NCBI GenBank assembly: GCA_946811185.2
Contig: OX328106.1
Span: 33,105,694 to 33,169,693 of the forward strand
Length of the DNA stretch: 64,000 nt
Direction of reading: 5' to 3'
Source of the DNA: Hippopus hippopus
Lineage: Eukaryota; Mollusca; Bivalvia; Cardiida; Cardiidae
Position numbers and translations under genes: made by a program
Notes under the pieces: generated by a model
The model's database searches: none
What the model was told of the DNA's origin: nothing
The model's input: the letters and a program-made list of their open reading frames with translations, nothing else
Part shown: positions 32,703-45,360 of the stretch, piece by piece
Numbering within the stretch: the stretch's first letter is position 1
How the letters are laid out: the number at the start of each line of letters is the position of its first letter

Positions 32703-35700
32703 GGCAACACTGAGCTACCATTGCTTCTGAAACAGGAGTCTAACTGGTTTATTCAATTAGGCCATGATTCTTCACGACTTTCACATAGACAACTGATAGT
32801 ACTGACATATCCAGAGTGTCGATTTGAGACACAAAAGCTGATCTGAACAATCTGGAAAATTCCTAACAAAATGGGTCACACAGGTGGGTGGGAATTCGGT
32901 TCAGAATCCGGCCTTCTGTCAACCGTTTTATTCAAAGAATTGCCCAATGTTGGTGTCTTTTGGCACGTATCGATTCTGCATGCCTGCCAGTATGCAAAAA
33001 ACTACATATAAGCCTTAAGAGTACTCTTGAAAGATAACAGTGAAGACAATTTCTGACCCATGGTAGACCATGGTGCGTAATTAGGTCACAAAAACAAAAT
33101 AGTCCTTTATGAAATAACACAGCCAAGCTCATTTTTTTCGAGAAATGATCAAACCAACATCAAAAACACCTTTTACACCTGTCATTTCATATTTTCAAAT
33201 AAGGCAGAGTAACAAATGTGCTTGATATCAAATTTTGAAATGGAACTATTTTTGACTTTTGCCGGAATGTTTTGGAAGAAAGGGGGGCCCTATAAAAGTA
33301 AATTAATTTTCTAGGTTAAATTCAACTGCTTCTCTAAGTTAAATGATTACAAATATGCTTGTTATAAAATTAGCAAATAAAGCTTTTTTTGACTTCTGTC
33401 ATAATGGTTTTGAAGACAGAGGGTGCCCTATTTAACTCGATTAATTTTCTGGATTAAACTCAACTGCTTCCCTAGCTCAATGGGCAAGGTGGCAGGGCCT
33501 AAAATATTTTTACACTTGGTCATTGGTAGACTGGGTTCGAACCTGAGCAATTATTACCTCTTTTCCACCTTTTTTCATCCACTCTTCCTAATTCTTAGTC
33601 ATTTTATGCAAACGTAATTTATACAAATCATTAGAAATGTATAAAGATATTCTTTCTCTCTATTTATCAGCTTTCATTTATTTTCATAGGTTACTTACGC
33701 CAATGCATACGGCTTGCCAGGTTTGAGTTGGGAAGATGTCCCGAATCGACATGATATTGCTTGTGACCGTGATGACATATTCCAATCCCTAGAAAGGGGA
33801 AACAAAGCTTGACCAGACTCTGAAATCAAATTGTAATGAGGACCCAGAGATATATGGTATTTTGGCACAAGTGATTAAACATAAATTTGGGTTCTAGTTG
33901 TTGCATTGGTTTGTCCGTGCAATCTCTACAGTGACACAAACTTTGGCATTCTGATTTGAAGAGAATACGATTCAGACAAGATGTGTTTCGGTAAAATTTT
34001 CTTCCCACTAAGAAATCAAGAAAAATAGCATTATTAGTGCCTTTTGTCAAGTTCATGTTTTTGCACCTGTAAGTGCCATACTATGGGTAGGTCATCATCG
34101 CAACCAATTTTAGATTCTACTGTACGTCTTGTTGTTGCGTGAATTCTGAGGGTTCAACCATATCATCGCGGACACAAAAGACATATATAGATTTGCAACA
34201 TTTGTCGCCTTGAGCCTAACAGCTGCATGCCGGTCAAAGCATAAAGCAACAGACAATTCCGTCTTTAAGCAGTACCATGCGACATTTATTGATAAGTCCT
34301 TTAAACCTTTCAGGCTATTCAAAAAGCAACATTGAACAAATTTCTCCTGACTGCACTGAGGGAAACTGCTCCTCTTTTCATTTTCATTATTCATTTATTT
34401 AATAATTAATGATTTATTAACTGTTTCTCTCACATATTTCCTGTCAAAACATACCATCAGTAAACACACAGTTTATTTTCTTAGTGTTCTCAATAACCTT
34501 ATGCAAAGAAAAAAGGCACTTGAAAAATTTGCTTTGCTTTTTTGTTTTTTGCTAGGCAACAGGTACCATTGCTTCTGAAAAAGGAGTCTAACTGGTTTAT
34601 TCAATTAGGCCATGATTGTTCACGACTTTTACATAGACAAATGATAGTATTGACATATCCAAAGTGTCAATTTGAGACACAGAAGCTGATCTGAACAATT
34701 TGGAAAATTGCTATCGAAACGGGTCACACAGTTGAGTGGGGGGGGGGGTCGGTTCAGAATCCGACCTTCTGTCACCCGTTTTATTCAGAGAATTGCCCAA
34801 CGTTGGTGTCTTTTGGCACGTATCGATTCTGCATGCCTGCCAGTATGCAAAAAACTACATATAAGCCTTAAATGTACTCTTGAAAGATAACAGTGAAGAT
34901 AATTTCTGACCCGTGGTAGACCATGGTTTGTAATAAGGTCACAAAAACAAAATAGTCCCTTATGAAATAACACAGCCATGCTCATTTTTTTCAAGAAATG
35001 ATCAAACCAACATCAAAAACACCTTTTACACCTGTCATTTCATATTTTCAAATAAAGATTAAAGATAACAGTGAAAACAATTTCTGACCCGTGGTAGACC
35101 ATGGTGCGTAATAAGGTCACAAAAACAAAATAGTCCCTTATGAAATAACACAGCCAAGCTCATTTTTTTCGGGAAATGATCAAACCAACATCAAAAACAT
35201 CTTTTACACCTGTCATTTCATATTTTCAAGTAAGAAAGAGTAACAAATGTGCTTAATATCAAATTTTCAAATATAACTATTTTGACTTTTGCCGGAATGT
35301 TTTGGAAGAAAGGGGGCCCTAAAAAAATAAATTAATTTTCTAGGTTAAATTCAACTGCTTCTCTAAGTTAAAGGATTACAAATCTGCTTGTTATAAAATT
35401 AGCAAATAAAACTTTTTTTTTGACTTCTGTCATAATGTTTTCGAAGACAGAGGGAGCCCTATTTAAGTCGATTAATTTTCTGACAAGATGTGTTTCGGTA
35501 AAATTTTCTTCCCACTAAGAAATCAAGAAAAACGGCATTATTAGTGCCTTTTGTCAAGTTCATGTTTTCGCACCCTTAAATGCCATACTATGGGTAGGTC
35601 ACCATCGAAACAAATTTTAGATTCTGCACTACGTCTTGTTGTTGCGTGAATTCTGAGGGTTCAACCATGCCATCGCGGACACAATAGACATATATAGATT

Positions 35701-38150
35701 TGCAACATTTTGTGGCCTTGAGCCTAACAGCTGTATGTCAGTCAAAGCATAATGCAACAGACAATTCCGTCTTTAAGCATTACCATGCTACATTTAGTAA
35801 TAAGTCTTAAAACCTTTCAGGCTATTTCAAAAGCAATATTGAACAAATTTCCCCCTGACTGCACTGAGGGAAATCGCACCCATTTTCATTATTCATTTAT
35901 TTAATAATTAATGATTTATTTACTGTTTCTCTCACATATTTCCTGTCAAAACATACCATCAGTAAACACTCAAATTATTTTCTTAGTGTTCTCAACTACC
36001 CTTGTGCAGAGAAAAAAGGCCCTTGAAAATTTGCTTTGCTTTTTGTTTTTTTTAAGGCAATAGAGCTCTACCATTGCTTCTGAAAAAGGAGTCTAATTGG
36101 TTTATTCAATTAGGCCATGATTCTTCACGACTTTTACATAGACAACTGATAGTATTGACATATCCAATGTGTCAATTTCAGACACAGAAGCTGATCTGAA
36201 CAATTTGGGAAATTGCTATCGAAACGGGTCATACAGGTGGGTGGGGATCAGTTCAGAACCAGACCTTCTGTCACTCGTTTTATTCAAAGAATTGCCCAAT
36301 GTTGGTGTCTTTTGGCACGTATCGATTCTGCATGCCTGCCAGTATGCAAAACACTACATGTAAGCCTTAAAAGTACTCTTGAAAGATAGCAGTGAAGACA
36401 ATTTCTGACCCATGGTAGACCAAAGTGCGTAATTAGGTCACAAAAACAACATAGTCCCTTATGAAATAACACAGCCACGCTCATTTTTTTTCAAGAAATG
36501 ATCAAACCAACATCAAAAACAGCTTTTACACCTGTCATTTCATATTTTCAAATAAGACAGAGTAACAAATGTGCTTGATATCAAATTTTAAAATGGAACT
36601 ATTTTTGACTTTTGCCGGAATGATTTGGAAGATAGGGGGCCCTATAAAAGTAAATTAATTTTCTAGGTTAAATTCAACTGCTTCCTTAGTTAAATGATAA
36701 CAAATCTGCTTGTAATAAAATTAGCAAATAAAACTTTTTTTGACTTCTGTCACAATATTTTTGAAGATAGAGGGGGGCCTATTTAAGTGGATTAATTTTC
36801 TGGATTAAATTCAACTGCTTCCCTAACTCAATGGGCAAGATGGCGGGGCCCAAAATAATTTTGCACTTGGTCATTGGTAGACTAGGTTCGAACCTGAGCA
36901 ATTATTACCTCTTTTCCACATTTTTTTCATCCAATCTTCCTAATTCTTAGTAATTTTATGCAAACGTAATTTATACAAATCATAAGAAATGTGTGAAGAT
37001 ATTCTTTCTCTCTATTTATCAGCTTTCATTTATTTTCATTGCTTTCTCATGCCAACGCATACAGCTTGCCAGGCTTGAGTTGGGAAGATGTCCCGAATCG
37101 ACATGATATTGCTTGTGACCGTGATGACATATTTCAATCCCTAGAACGGGGAAACAAAGCTTGACCAGACTCTGAAATCAAATTGTAATGAGGACCCAAA
37201 GATATATGGTATTTTGGCACAAGCGATTAAACGTAATTCTGGGTTTTTGTTGTCGCATTGGTCCGTCCGTGCACACTCTACAGTGACACAAACTTTGGCA
37301 TTCTGATTTGAAGAGAATACGATTCAGACAAGATGTGTTTTGGTAGAATTTTCTTCCCACTAAGAAATCAAGAAAAATAGCATTATTAGTGCCTTTTGTC
37401 AAGTTCACCTTTTCACAACCGTAAGTGCCATGCTAAGGGTAGGTTATCATCGAAACCAATTTTCGATTCAGCTCTACGTCTTGTTGTTGCGTGAATTTTG
37501 AGGGTTCAACCGTATCATTGCGGACACAAAAGACATATACAGATTTGCAACATTTTGTGGCCTTGAATCCAACAGTTGCATGCCGGTCAAAGCATAAAGC
37601 AACAGACAATTCCGTCTTTAAGCATTACCATGCGACATTTTTTGATAAGTCCTTTAAACCTTTCGGGCTATTCAAAAAGCAACATTGAACAAATTTCTCC
37701 GTGACTGCACTGAGGGAAACTGCTCCTCTTTTCATTTTCATTGTTCATTTATTCAATAATTAATGATTTATTTACTGTTTCTCTCGCGTATTTCCTGTCA
37801 AAACATACCATCAGTAAACACTCAGTTTATTTTCTTAGTGTTCTCAACAACTTTATGCAAAGAAAAAAGGCACTTGAAAAATTTGCTTTCCCTTTTTTTT
37901 TTTTGGTTGTTGTTAGGCAACAGGTACCATTGCTTCTGAAAAAGGAGTCTAACTGGTTTATTCAATTAGGTCATGATTGTTCACAACTTTTACATAGACA
38001 ACTGATAGTATTGACATATCCAAAGTGTCAATTTGAGACACAGAAGCTGATCTGAACAATTTGGGAAATTGCCATCGAAACGGGTCACAAAGGTGGGGTT
38101 TGGGGGTCGTTTCAGAACCCGACCTTCCGTCACCCGTTTTATTTATAGAT
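32703..38150 (+). repeat. Tandem array of a ~1.85-kb unit (3 copies plus a partial)
   Basis: Units begin at GGCAAC near ACCATTGCTTCTGAAA: 32703-34554 (1852 bp), 34555-36055 (1501 bp), 36056-37915 (1860 bp) and 37916-38150 (partial). The second unit lacks the middle (joined at ~35482) and has a ~170 bp internal duplication (34887 and 35056). Copies look about 90-95% identical by eye. Each full unit holds a pol III-like A box and B box (see next entry). Conserved short frames, such as the ~70-codon minus frames at 33132, 34994 and 36484, probably only reflect copy identity. Confidence 0.85.
33471..33552 (+). mobile_element. tRNA-like head embedded in the tandem unit
   Basis: A box TAGCTCAATGGGCAAGG and B box GGGTTCGAACC about 55 bases apart. 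The equivalent stretch in the third unit is 36829-36905, with TAACTCAATGGG and GGTTCGAACC. The second unit has lost it. Confidence 0.6.
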
Positions 38151-38416
38151 TGGTTACCTCCCCTAATACAGCACGTGTTTAGGGATCGTTAAAGTTCTAA
38201 AAATGGGCAGACTTTTGCCCGTCTACGTTTAGATTAATAGCAGGTCATTCTTCACTCTTGTTGTCTCTTATGCATAACAAAACGCAAATTGAAGTAATTT
38301 TTGCAAGTGAAGTTATTTATAAATTTTGATAATCTGTAAAGTACACGTGTTCAGATACTTCTGTAACGTTTAAAGATTTGTTCACCCATCCAGGTACCAA
38401 CCATAATGCACGCTGC

Positions 38417-38632
38417 TTAACCCTTTACCAAACGACATTTTAGACCAGTCAAGGTCGAAAGCGTCGATAGATGACAGATTAAATGACTAAGAAACTAAAT
38501 TTCTGCCTTTTCAGGGTGGAAAACATTGTAAGGAAGAAATGGTTATCAGCATTTTCTCCTTTTCCCACAATGTTTTCAAAAGCCTGCTCTTTCAGTGGTG
38601 TTGAAATTCGGGATTATTGGTGAAGAGTTATT
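38417..38632 (-). mobile_element. piggyBac-like MITE copy
   Basis: TTAACCCTTTACC at the left, with GTGAAGAGTTA at the right. One hairpin arm is shortened at ~38530. Confidence 0.75.
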
Positions 38633-38850
38633 TTGCAAGGAGAGAAATATACCAAACTGCATCGTTGCAGAGATCTTATATCTATACACGATCCCTGATC
38701 GTTGTAAAAACTAGACCCAGCAGCAAGGCAGGTTTCAAGTACTTATATAGGCTGTAAGAATTGACCTGGCACGGGTGGCTAACCTTTGACATGAGTCGAC
38801 AAGCTTAATTTTCATTTAAGTGACCTCGTGCATATAGGGCGATACAGGGC

Positions 38851-38876
38851 CATCATGGCCCTCTTGTTAGGACAAC
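38851..38876 (-). mobile_element. Solo HINE family X 5' end
   Basis: The reverse complement is CAAGAGGGCCATGATGGCCC and TGTATCGC, the 5' terminal hairpin of family X/Z; no tandem units follow. Confidence 0.55.
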
Positions 38877-39060
38877 TTACCTCATGGCACACATCATGGG
38901 ATTAACTAAAACACAGACACCAAAAACAAGAAAGACGGGGAAACGCGGCCGATATGAGAGAGGGTAAACACAAACGACATTTTGAAAGCATACGAAACTG
39001 AAATAATTTTTGTAAATTGGATAATGGACAGTGATTAAATATAGATCTTATTTCTTTTAA

Positions 39061-39408
39061 AGATACATCTTTACAGTCAGAGAGTAAAACGCTGAGAGGA
39101 AAACGCTGTTAACACTTTACAGTGTGTAGAATCTAGTTAGGTGTGTAAACGCAGATAAAAAATTGATATAAGGTGTATGGGATAAAGAAAAGCAAGGGAT
39201 TTGTCTTCGATTAAAACCAGAAACTGTGGTTGTAATGTCTAAGGATAGCCTCCAGAGAATGAAATGCATTTTCTATCCGTCGTAATCTGTGCAACCTTGC
39301 AACCGTCAGGGACAACATTTTGCATGAAGATACAAGAATGATAATAGGTTCATACAATAAAGGTAAAATTGGTTAAAAAACTGGATGAAAATAAGTAAAG
39401 ATGTATCC
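39061..39408 (+). mobile_element. TTAA-flanked MITE with AGATACATCTTTAC ends
   Basis: TTAA (39057-39060) then AGATACATCTTTAC; the other end is GTAAAGATGTATCC then TTAA (39409-39412). The ends are not those of the abundant CCCTTTACC family. Confidence 0.75.
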
Positions 39409-39412
39409 TTAA

Positions 39413-41069
39413 CTTTTTGTTATTATCACCACTTTTCGATGATCAAATTCAGTTAAGGATGGAATTTATAGGTTATATGTTATTAATTCTAAATTGCTAT
39501 ACTGTTCAAGTGTTTACAAATGCAATTCAATTTGATATTGTAAAACGAAAACAAGAGAAATAGCTAGAGGAAGTAAAAAAAAAAAACAGGGAAAAAAATG
39601 CTTGCAATTTTGGAATAATGAAGAAAAAGCGGAAAAAAAAAAAACATATATAAAGGACATAAATAACTTACAAACTAAACTGAAAACTATATGTAGTAGA
39701 CGATGAATGTTCAGTTTGGCAAGTATGTTTTATTTTCTTTACTTGGTCTAAGGGGGAAAATCGTGCTGTCTCGAATTGGAAGAAAGTGAGATTGATATCC
39801 CTTCATTATTATGCTACCATCACGCTTTTCTATGAGTGCACAACGCAAGTATTCAGATTTGGAATTGAAATAATGAAAAACTTGTTGTTTGGCCTCGAAA
39901 TATTTCATTCATAAGAAAAGTGTGGAAAATTTGGGGGAAAATGAGCTAAAAAATGTTGGCAGAACAGTAAATGCCGCTGGCCGAAGGCTTCTCACAGTGT
40001 GTGATTCTGTGTTTGTGTTTTGTGATTTAGTTTAAGTGGGAATGGAGCAGAGGTTTACCACTCAAGTTCATCTCGGTCAAATGATAAATGATTTGGGGAA
40101 AAAAAAAAAGCCCAAGTGACCACTTGCTGAGGCCCTGATTGAAATTATTTTAGGACTGCATGATGCACATCTCTTATAAGAGCTAAACCGTTTCTGCATT
40201 AAAAATGTTTATGGCATGAGATATTTTGATACTTAACCCATTAGTTGCAGTCTCAAAGTGAATTAGATATGAGAACAGGTGAAAATTAAACGAAAAAGCC
40301 ATAATTGTAAAGTTTAATACGAAGCTATTCACAGTCTGCATCAGTATAAGGGAAATAACTCTATTGAAGTTTATGCTGGGTATATCTTAAGTTGCTTCCC
40401 TTCGACCATAAATATCTAAGTTTGTTTCTCCAACACTGCATTTCAGATTAAAACATACTTGTATTTAGAATGTACATCAGATTGGCTAAAAAAATGTAAC
40501 CCATTACCGGACGATTCTGTGTTTGAAAATTTTGAAGAAGTATGGACAGTAAAGGAGAAAATCCTGCTAAACCTTGATGGTTACACTTACCGTCGGGTGT
40601 CCCTAAATTTACACAGGTTGGTCCTTGGGTATTCTTACATTCATTACTATTCAGAACACCTTGTCCCTATGAGTTTACTGCACTTTAAGAACGTCTATCA
40701 TAAAAGATGACCAGCTAATAAGTATTCATGATTTCCAGAATACTTAATTGGTTACAAAAAAAAATTCTGCATTAACAGATCACTAAAGTCAATAACTTTA
40801 GTCAAATTAGATGTCAGTTAACAGGCATCATTTGAAAATTTGTTATATCAAATCTAATGTGTCTTCTAGTTCAATCAATTTGATTTAAATTTAGACCAGA
40901 CAAGTAAGTTCTGGCTTTTCCAAGACATTACATTATATAATACCGTATGTTTGATGAAACACAAACAAAATATCTGTTGTAACCGAAATATCAGTTTTAA
41001 TATCGACCTCTACTGGGTTTTTGATGCCAGATTTTCTAAGTGCAAGGAAAAAAGCATGAGTCTTACAAT
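39413..41069. other. No gene confirmed
   Basis: A 65-codon minus frame at 39908-39711 and a plus frame at 40447-40617 behind a good acceptor look partly coding but match nothing I know. The latter contains MITE-like words. Confidence 0.35.
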
Positions 41070-41335
41070 AAACAGATCTTGGTATACTTGAAGGTGTGTG
41101 TTTGATTCCCTTTCATAGCCAACTAAAAATTACCATTCTGATGAGACATTGAACCTTGGTCCCATGCGAAGGTGCTATACACCAAGGATCATAAAGAACC
41201 GGGTATAACTTACGATAGATTTCCTCCTAGATCTTACACTATCCCCCCAATAACATAACTTACAGCCTTCTGCATCATCACCCATATGGGTAACCAGTGG
41301 CAACTGTAATTAAATGCAAAATCAAATGAAATTCC
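41070..41335 (+). mobile_element. Decayed second copy of the 6738 SINE family
   Basis: The order of blocks is the same as at 6800-7030: GATGAGACATTGAACC, GGTCCCATGCGAAGGTGC, TATACACCAAGGATCA, AAGAACCGGGTATAACTTA and ACCCATATGGGTAACCAGTGG. The head is eroded, with only a B-box-like GTTTGATTCCC left. Target duplication not found. Confidence 0.75.
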
Positions 41336-42159
41336 CCATACGGTGCATAGTGATTGATTAGCTAGTAACTGTGTTAGTTATCACTTACGGTAGTTTTAAA
41401 ATGGGTATTTATTGTGATCACTTGGTTCACCAAGGATAGCAGATGTGGTAGTAGCTGCGACCTATGTGAAAGGTCACAATGCTGACTGTAATACATGCAG
41501 GAAGTCAGTTTTTTCAACATACAACCTGATGATAGATTACCGGTAACACACTATGTGAAATATTCAAATCCTTTCATTAGTGACATTAGACGTTTTATAA
41601 ATCTGAAAATTTTTTATATCAACACTTTCCATCTTGTTATTCTCACAACAGAAATTTTGTGGTTTGGATTAAGATCAGAATATACAACCCGATCCTAATT
41701 CACTAAATATAGTTGCATGCATGATAAGGCTGTGAAGAACATGCAAACCATTCAAGATTAGACTATACATAACTTATTGCCTGATCACAGACTAACACAC
41801 CTCAATATTTACAAGTGTTTTCAAATGTAGCATAAGTTCAACTTCCAACACCATCTGCCATTTTCTCTCAACAACCTAAATTTTGTGGTGCAGATCAAGA
41901 TCAGGATGAACACAATCCAATATTTACAAATCCTTAAAAGAACATATCCATGGTCTAATCCTAGATCAGCTCTAATAATGGGATTTGTCTTCAAAAGAGA
42001 ACATTGTGAAAAAAATACAACAGAAAGTTGGTTGCCAGAATTTTCTCCATTTTTCTCACAATGTTTTCAAGTGTTTCTTCTTTTGGGTCATTAGAACAAT
42101 GGATTGTTTAGTATATAGTGAGGGTTTACTCTTTCGTTGGAGTGAAAAAGTGTTTTTAC

Positions 42160-42267
42160 CTCCTTTTCTTCTGCCAATGTAATGTTTTGTCTAGCTACAG
42201 ACTTTTGAAGACATTCTAGCTCAAAATAGACACCTTGTCTGTAAATGGGACTTTTTGTGCTGAACAT
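42160..42267 (-). CDS. Candidate coding exon, unknown gene
   Basis: A TGA-ATG start at 42267 opens 36 codons (MFSTKSPIYRQGVYFELEC, then a Gln/Lys-rich helix ending LAEEKE) before donor GAG|GTAAAA. Alternatively it is internal, from acceptor TTTACAG at 42238. It looks coding, but I recognise no family. Confidence 0.4.
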
Positions 42268-42370
42268 TCATGAAATGTTAAAACACTAGCGGAGTGTAAA
42301 AATAAGTTTAAAAATAAGTTATCAAATTGTTCTGCACCTCTTGAAATGGTATCAAAAAAGTTAAACAACT

Positions 42371-44387
42371 ACCATATTTTCCGGACAATAGGCCGCGGCC
42401 TTTCTTTTAAAAACTAGAGGCCCTTGAGGGCCTGAAATCGCTCTACTGGCAGTGATTTTGCTTTTTTGCTAGCATACATTATGAATTCATGATGCAAACA
42501 GAAAAAACACAAAAATGTGTTCTTGCAACTGGGCTTGAACCCACTAAGACAGCGTAAGTAGGCATGGTGAATTGAACAAACAATGGAAAAAAAAATGAAG
42601 TGCAATTTCTTAAAACTAATTGTTTGGAATCCAGCCAAATTTGATAGGCTTTCAGAACACCTTTGTATTCAACAATCCTACCAAATTTCAAAGAAATGTG
42701 ACTAATAATGTGGATTTTGTTGAGTAAACGATACTAAATCATCAAATGGCTGCTTTGCCTGAATGGTTTACTAGATTTTCTTCACTTTTAATAGAGTTCA
42801 ATCCCTTAATGAATCGAATAATCTTTGCAAGTTTCATAAGATTTGGATCAACACTGTTGACTTCATTGCATAAACAAAAAATGGAAATTTTCAACTTTGA
42901 ATGGCTACTTTTCCCATACTGATTGTCAGATTTTTTTCAAAATCAATAGGGTTCAAGCTGTTTATGATACAAAGCAACTGTACAAGTTTCATAAAAATCC
43001 AACCACAAGGCTGACTTCATCGCGTAAACAAGAAATGGAAATTTTCAACTTGAAATGGCTACTTTTCCCATACTGTTTGTTGGATTTTTTTCAAAATCAA
43101 TAGGGTTGAAGTTATTGATGAGAAAAACAAACTATGCAAGTTTCACAGAAATCTGACCACAAATGCAGACTTTATCATGTAAACAAGAAATGGAAACTTT
43201 CAACTTGAAATGGCTACTTTTCCCATACTGTTTGTTGGACTTTTTCCAAATTCAATAGGCTTAAAGCTATTGATAAGATAAACAAACTGTTCAAGTTTCA
43301 TGGAAATTTGACCACAAATGCAGACTTTATCGCGAAAACAAGAAATGGGAATTTTGAACTTGAGATGGCTACTTTTCCCATACTGTTTGTTGGATTTTTT
43401 TCAAAATCAATAGGATTCAAGCTATTGATGAGATAGACAAACTGTGCAAGTTTCACAGAAATCTGACTACAAATGCAGACTTTATTGCGTAAACAAGAAA
43501 TGGGAATTTTGAACTTGAAATGGCTACTTTTCCCATACTGTTCGTTGGATTTTTTTCAAAATCATTAGGCTTGAAGCTATTCATGAGATAAACAAACTGT
43601 GCAAGTTTCACGAAAATCTGATCACAAATGAAGACTTTATTGCGTAAACAAGAAAAAGACTAACGGAAGGACAGACAGATGACAGAAACCACGCCATGAC
43701 ATAAGCTCTGCTGGCTTTCAGCCAGTAGAGCTAAAAATGGAAATTTTCAAGGGTGTGGCCTATAAGACAAAGTGGCTTATGTTAACTTTATTTTTCTAAT
43801 TGATCTTTTAGTGTGGCCCATAAACTTTTGAAAATTAAGGAGAGCAGTCTACGATTAGCCACGTGGAGTGTTAGAAAAATAAATCCGCTTGCAAACTTAC
43901 GAAAGTGTTAAAAACTCCTGACCACCCTTGATTTTCACACCTTCTGATTGACAATGTCGGATGGAACCAATCAGTGGTTAACTTCCAATGTAGTTAAAGG
44001 CATTGTTTGGTATGTACCGCCATTTAATCAATCGAAACGACAATCTGACAATGTCTAATTTCCTTAAAACATTCGACAAGGGATGAATGAATGATGTCAG
44101 TTTCAAGTCCTCTTAGTGATTTGATCTGCAAAAGGGGCAATCACTTCAATGGAATGAAAAAATGCAAAATACAAAAACAATGGATTAATTTGTTTCATGT
44201 GTTTATTATAATACATATGCCGGTAAGTATACATGTCTACTGATGGATGACATTGTACACTAACCAAGCATGTCAGCCGCAGCCTATGTGTGGGAGCGTC
44301 CTATACGACATTTTTTATTTCTAAAATGGTTAAAATGAAAGGGTTCGGCCTATACAGTGCAGCGGCTTATTGTCCAGAAAATACGGT
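42371..44387. mobile_element. TIR DNA transposon split by a family Y element
   Basis: ACCATATTTTCCGGACAATA at the left end matches, in reverse complement, ACCGTATTTTCTGGACAATA at the right end, with similarity running to about 28 bp. Removing 42414-43734 leaves ~700 bp without a clear coding frame, so it is non-autonomous. I could not fix a target duplication, and the superfamily is not assigned. Confidence 0.7.
42414..43734 (+). mobile_element. HINE-like element, family Y (five-unit copy) nested in a TIR transposon
   Basis: Same ends and flanks as the 2121 copy but with one more internal ~157 bp unit (starts near 42900, 43060, 43215, 43375, 43535). Its left and right neighbours are the two halves of a separate transposon at 42371-44387, so it inserted later. 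Confidence 0.8.
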
Positions 44388-44529
44388 ATTGTTATTGCAC
44401 ATGTGTAATATACCTTTTTGAGTAATCGTTGAGAGAGAAGTATGATGCATGCATACTGAAATAATATTTTATTGTAATCTGTTTCAAACAAATTGCAGAT
44501 GCCACTATTATAACGTTATTACACCATAC

Positions 44530-44605
44530 TTCTCTCCTCTGAACATAAATCTTGTCGAAGTAAGACTGGAGCAGCTGCAACTTGTTTTCCAGGCGGGATT
44601 CTGCC
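44530..44605 (-). CDS. Candidate coiled-coil exon, unknown gene
   Basis: Acceptor TTTCCAACAG and donor GAA|GTATGG bound 25 codons, AESRLENKLQLLQSYFDKIY and VQRRE, with heptad-like Leu spacing. It lies downstream of the SLF2-like stop codon, so it belongs to another minus-strand gene or is chance. The phase does not fit the 42160 exon read as internal. Confidence 0.4.
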
Positions 44606-44755
44606 CTGTTGGAAACTTCAGGAGATAACGTGAGCGGTTATGAGACTCAAAAACTCAAACTGTCACATAATTCATGCACACCATTGTCCTTCATAACAAC
44701 AGATAAAACCTTCCACCATATTTGATACTGATCCTGGACAGAATTATGTCTGTCT

Positions 44756-44981
44756 TTAATCTTTTACTAAACGACAAAATTTTGGAATGGTTAAAATTGC
44801 AAGCTTTTGCAGATGCCAAATTAAATGTGTCTCAAACGATGAAATTTGTCACAGAAAGGATAGAAAACATTGTGGGAAAAGCAGAAAATGTTGGTTACCA
44901 GCATTTTCTTCTTTTCCCATAAATTTTTTCAAATGCTCTCCTTCTTAGGGTTGTTTCCATGGTTGTTTGGTAAAGGGATAA
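44756..44981 (-). mobile_element. piggyBac-like MITE, complete copy
   Basis: TTAATCTTTTACT to TGGTAAAGGGATAA. The core lies at ~44868-44930 with three mismatches. Confidence 0.8.
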
Positions 44982-45204
44982 ATGAAAGTTTTAGCCAAGA
45001 AAAATTTCCTTTGTAGTTTTAAAACAGAAATCATAGCACTTTGTTACATGCTGTCTGATTGGTGTATATTACAAGCAGTAGCTGCCTTTGATAAATTGAG
45101 TGTTGCCTGCTGTCTATTGGACGGTTACAGGAGATACATCAGGTACCAGTTTATAACACATGCTTTTGTTCTTGATTTGAACAACTACAGGGACTAGTAA
45201 CTCT

Positions 45205-45360
45205 CTAAGAGTTTGACAATTTGGGTAGTTTACAGGGAATTTCATCATCTGACTCAGACTCTGACAAACTATCATCGCTGACATCCGTTGTGTGGGTCTC
45301 TATTTTCTCGATCTTCATTTTTATTGGAGATTGATAGCTGACATACTCGAAGATTTTTGT
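45205..45360 (-). CDS. SLF2-like last exon (stop codon)
   Basis: Acceptor AATTTCAG, 51 codons, TAG at 45207-45205. It starts TKIFEYVSYQSP and ends in an acidic Ser-rich tail with a short basic motif that could be a nuclear localisation or binding peptide. Confidence 0.8.
   Translation of the reverse strand, partial: TKIFEYVSYQSPIKMKIEKIETHTTDVSDDSLSESESDDEIPCKLPKLSNS

Noticed and set aside
32932..33132. 66-codon frame conserved in three tandem units
   Set aside because: Conservation is explained by recent duplication of the unit; no codon-level pattern visible and no motif.
38880..38985. Hydrophobic minus-strand exon ending before GTAAGT
   Set aside because: Good donor, but no start, no partner exon and a competing open frame on the other strand; kept out of the gene list.
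40447..40617. Plus-strand exon behind a good acceptor (TGCATTTCAG)
   Set aside because: Contains MITE-like words (AACCCATTACC, AAAGGAGAAAAT), poor donor and no phase-compatible partner.
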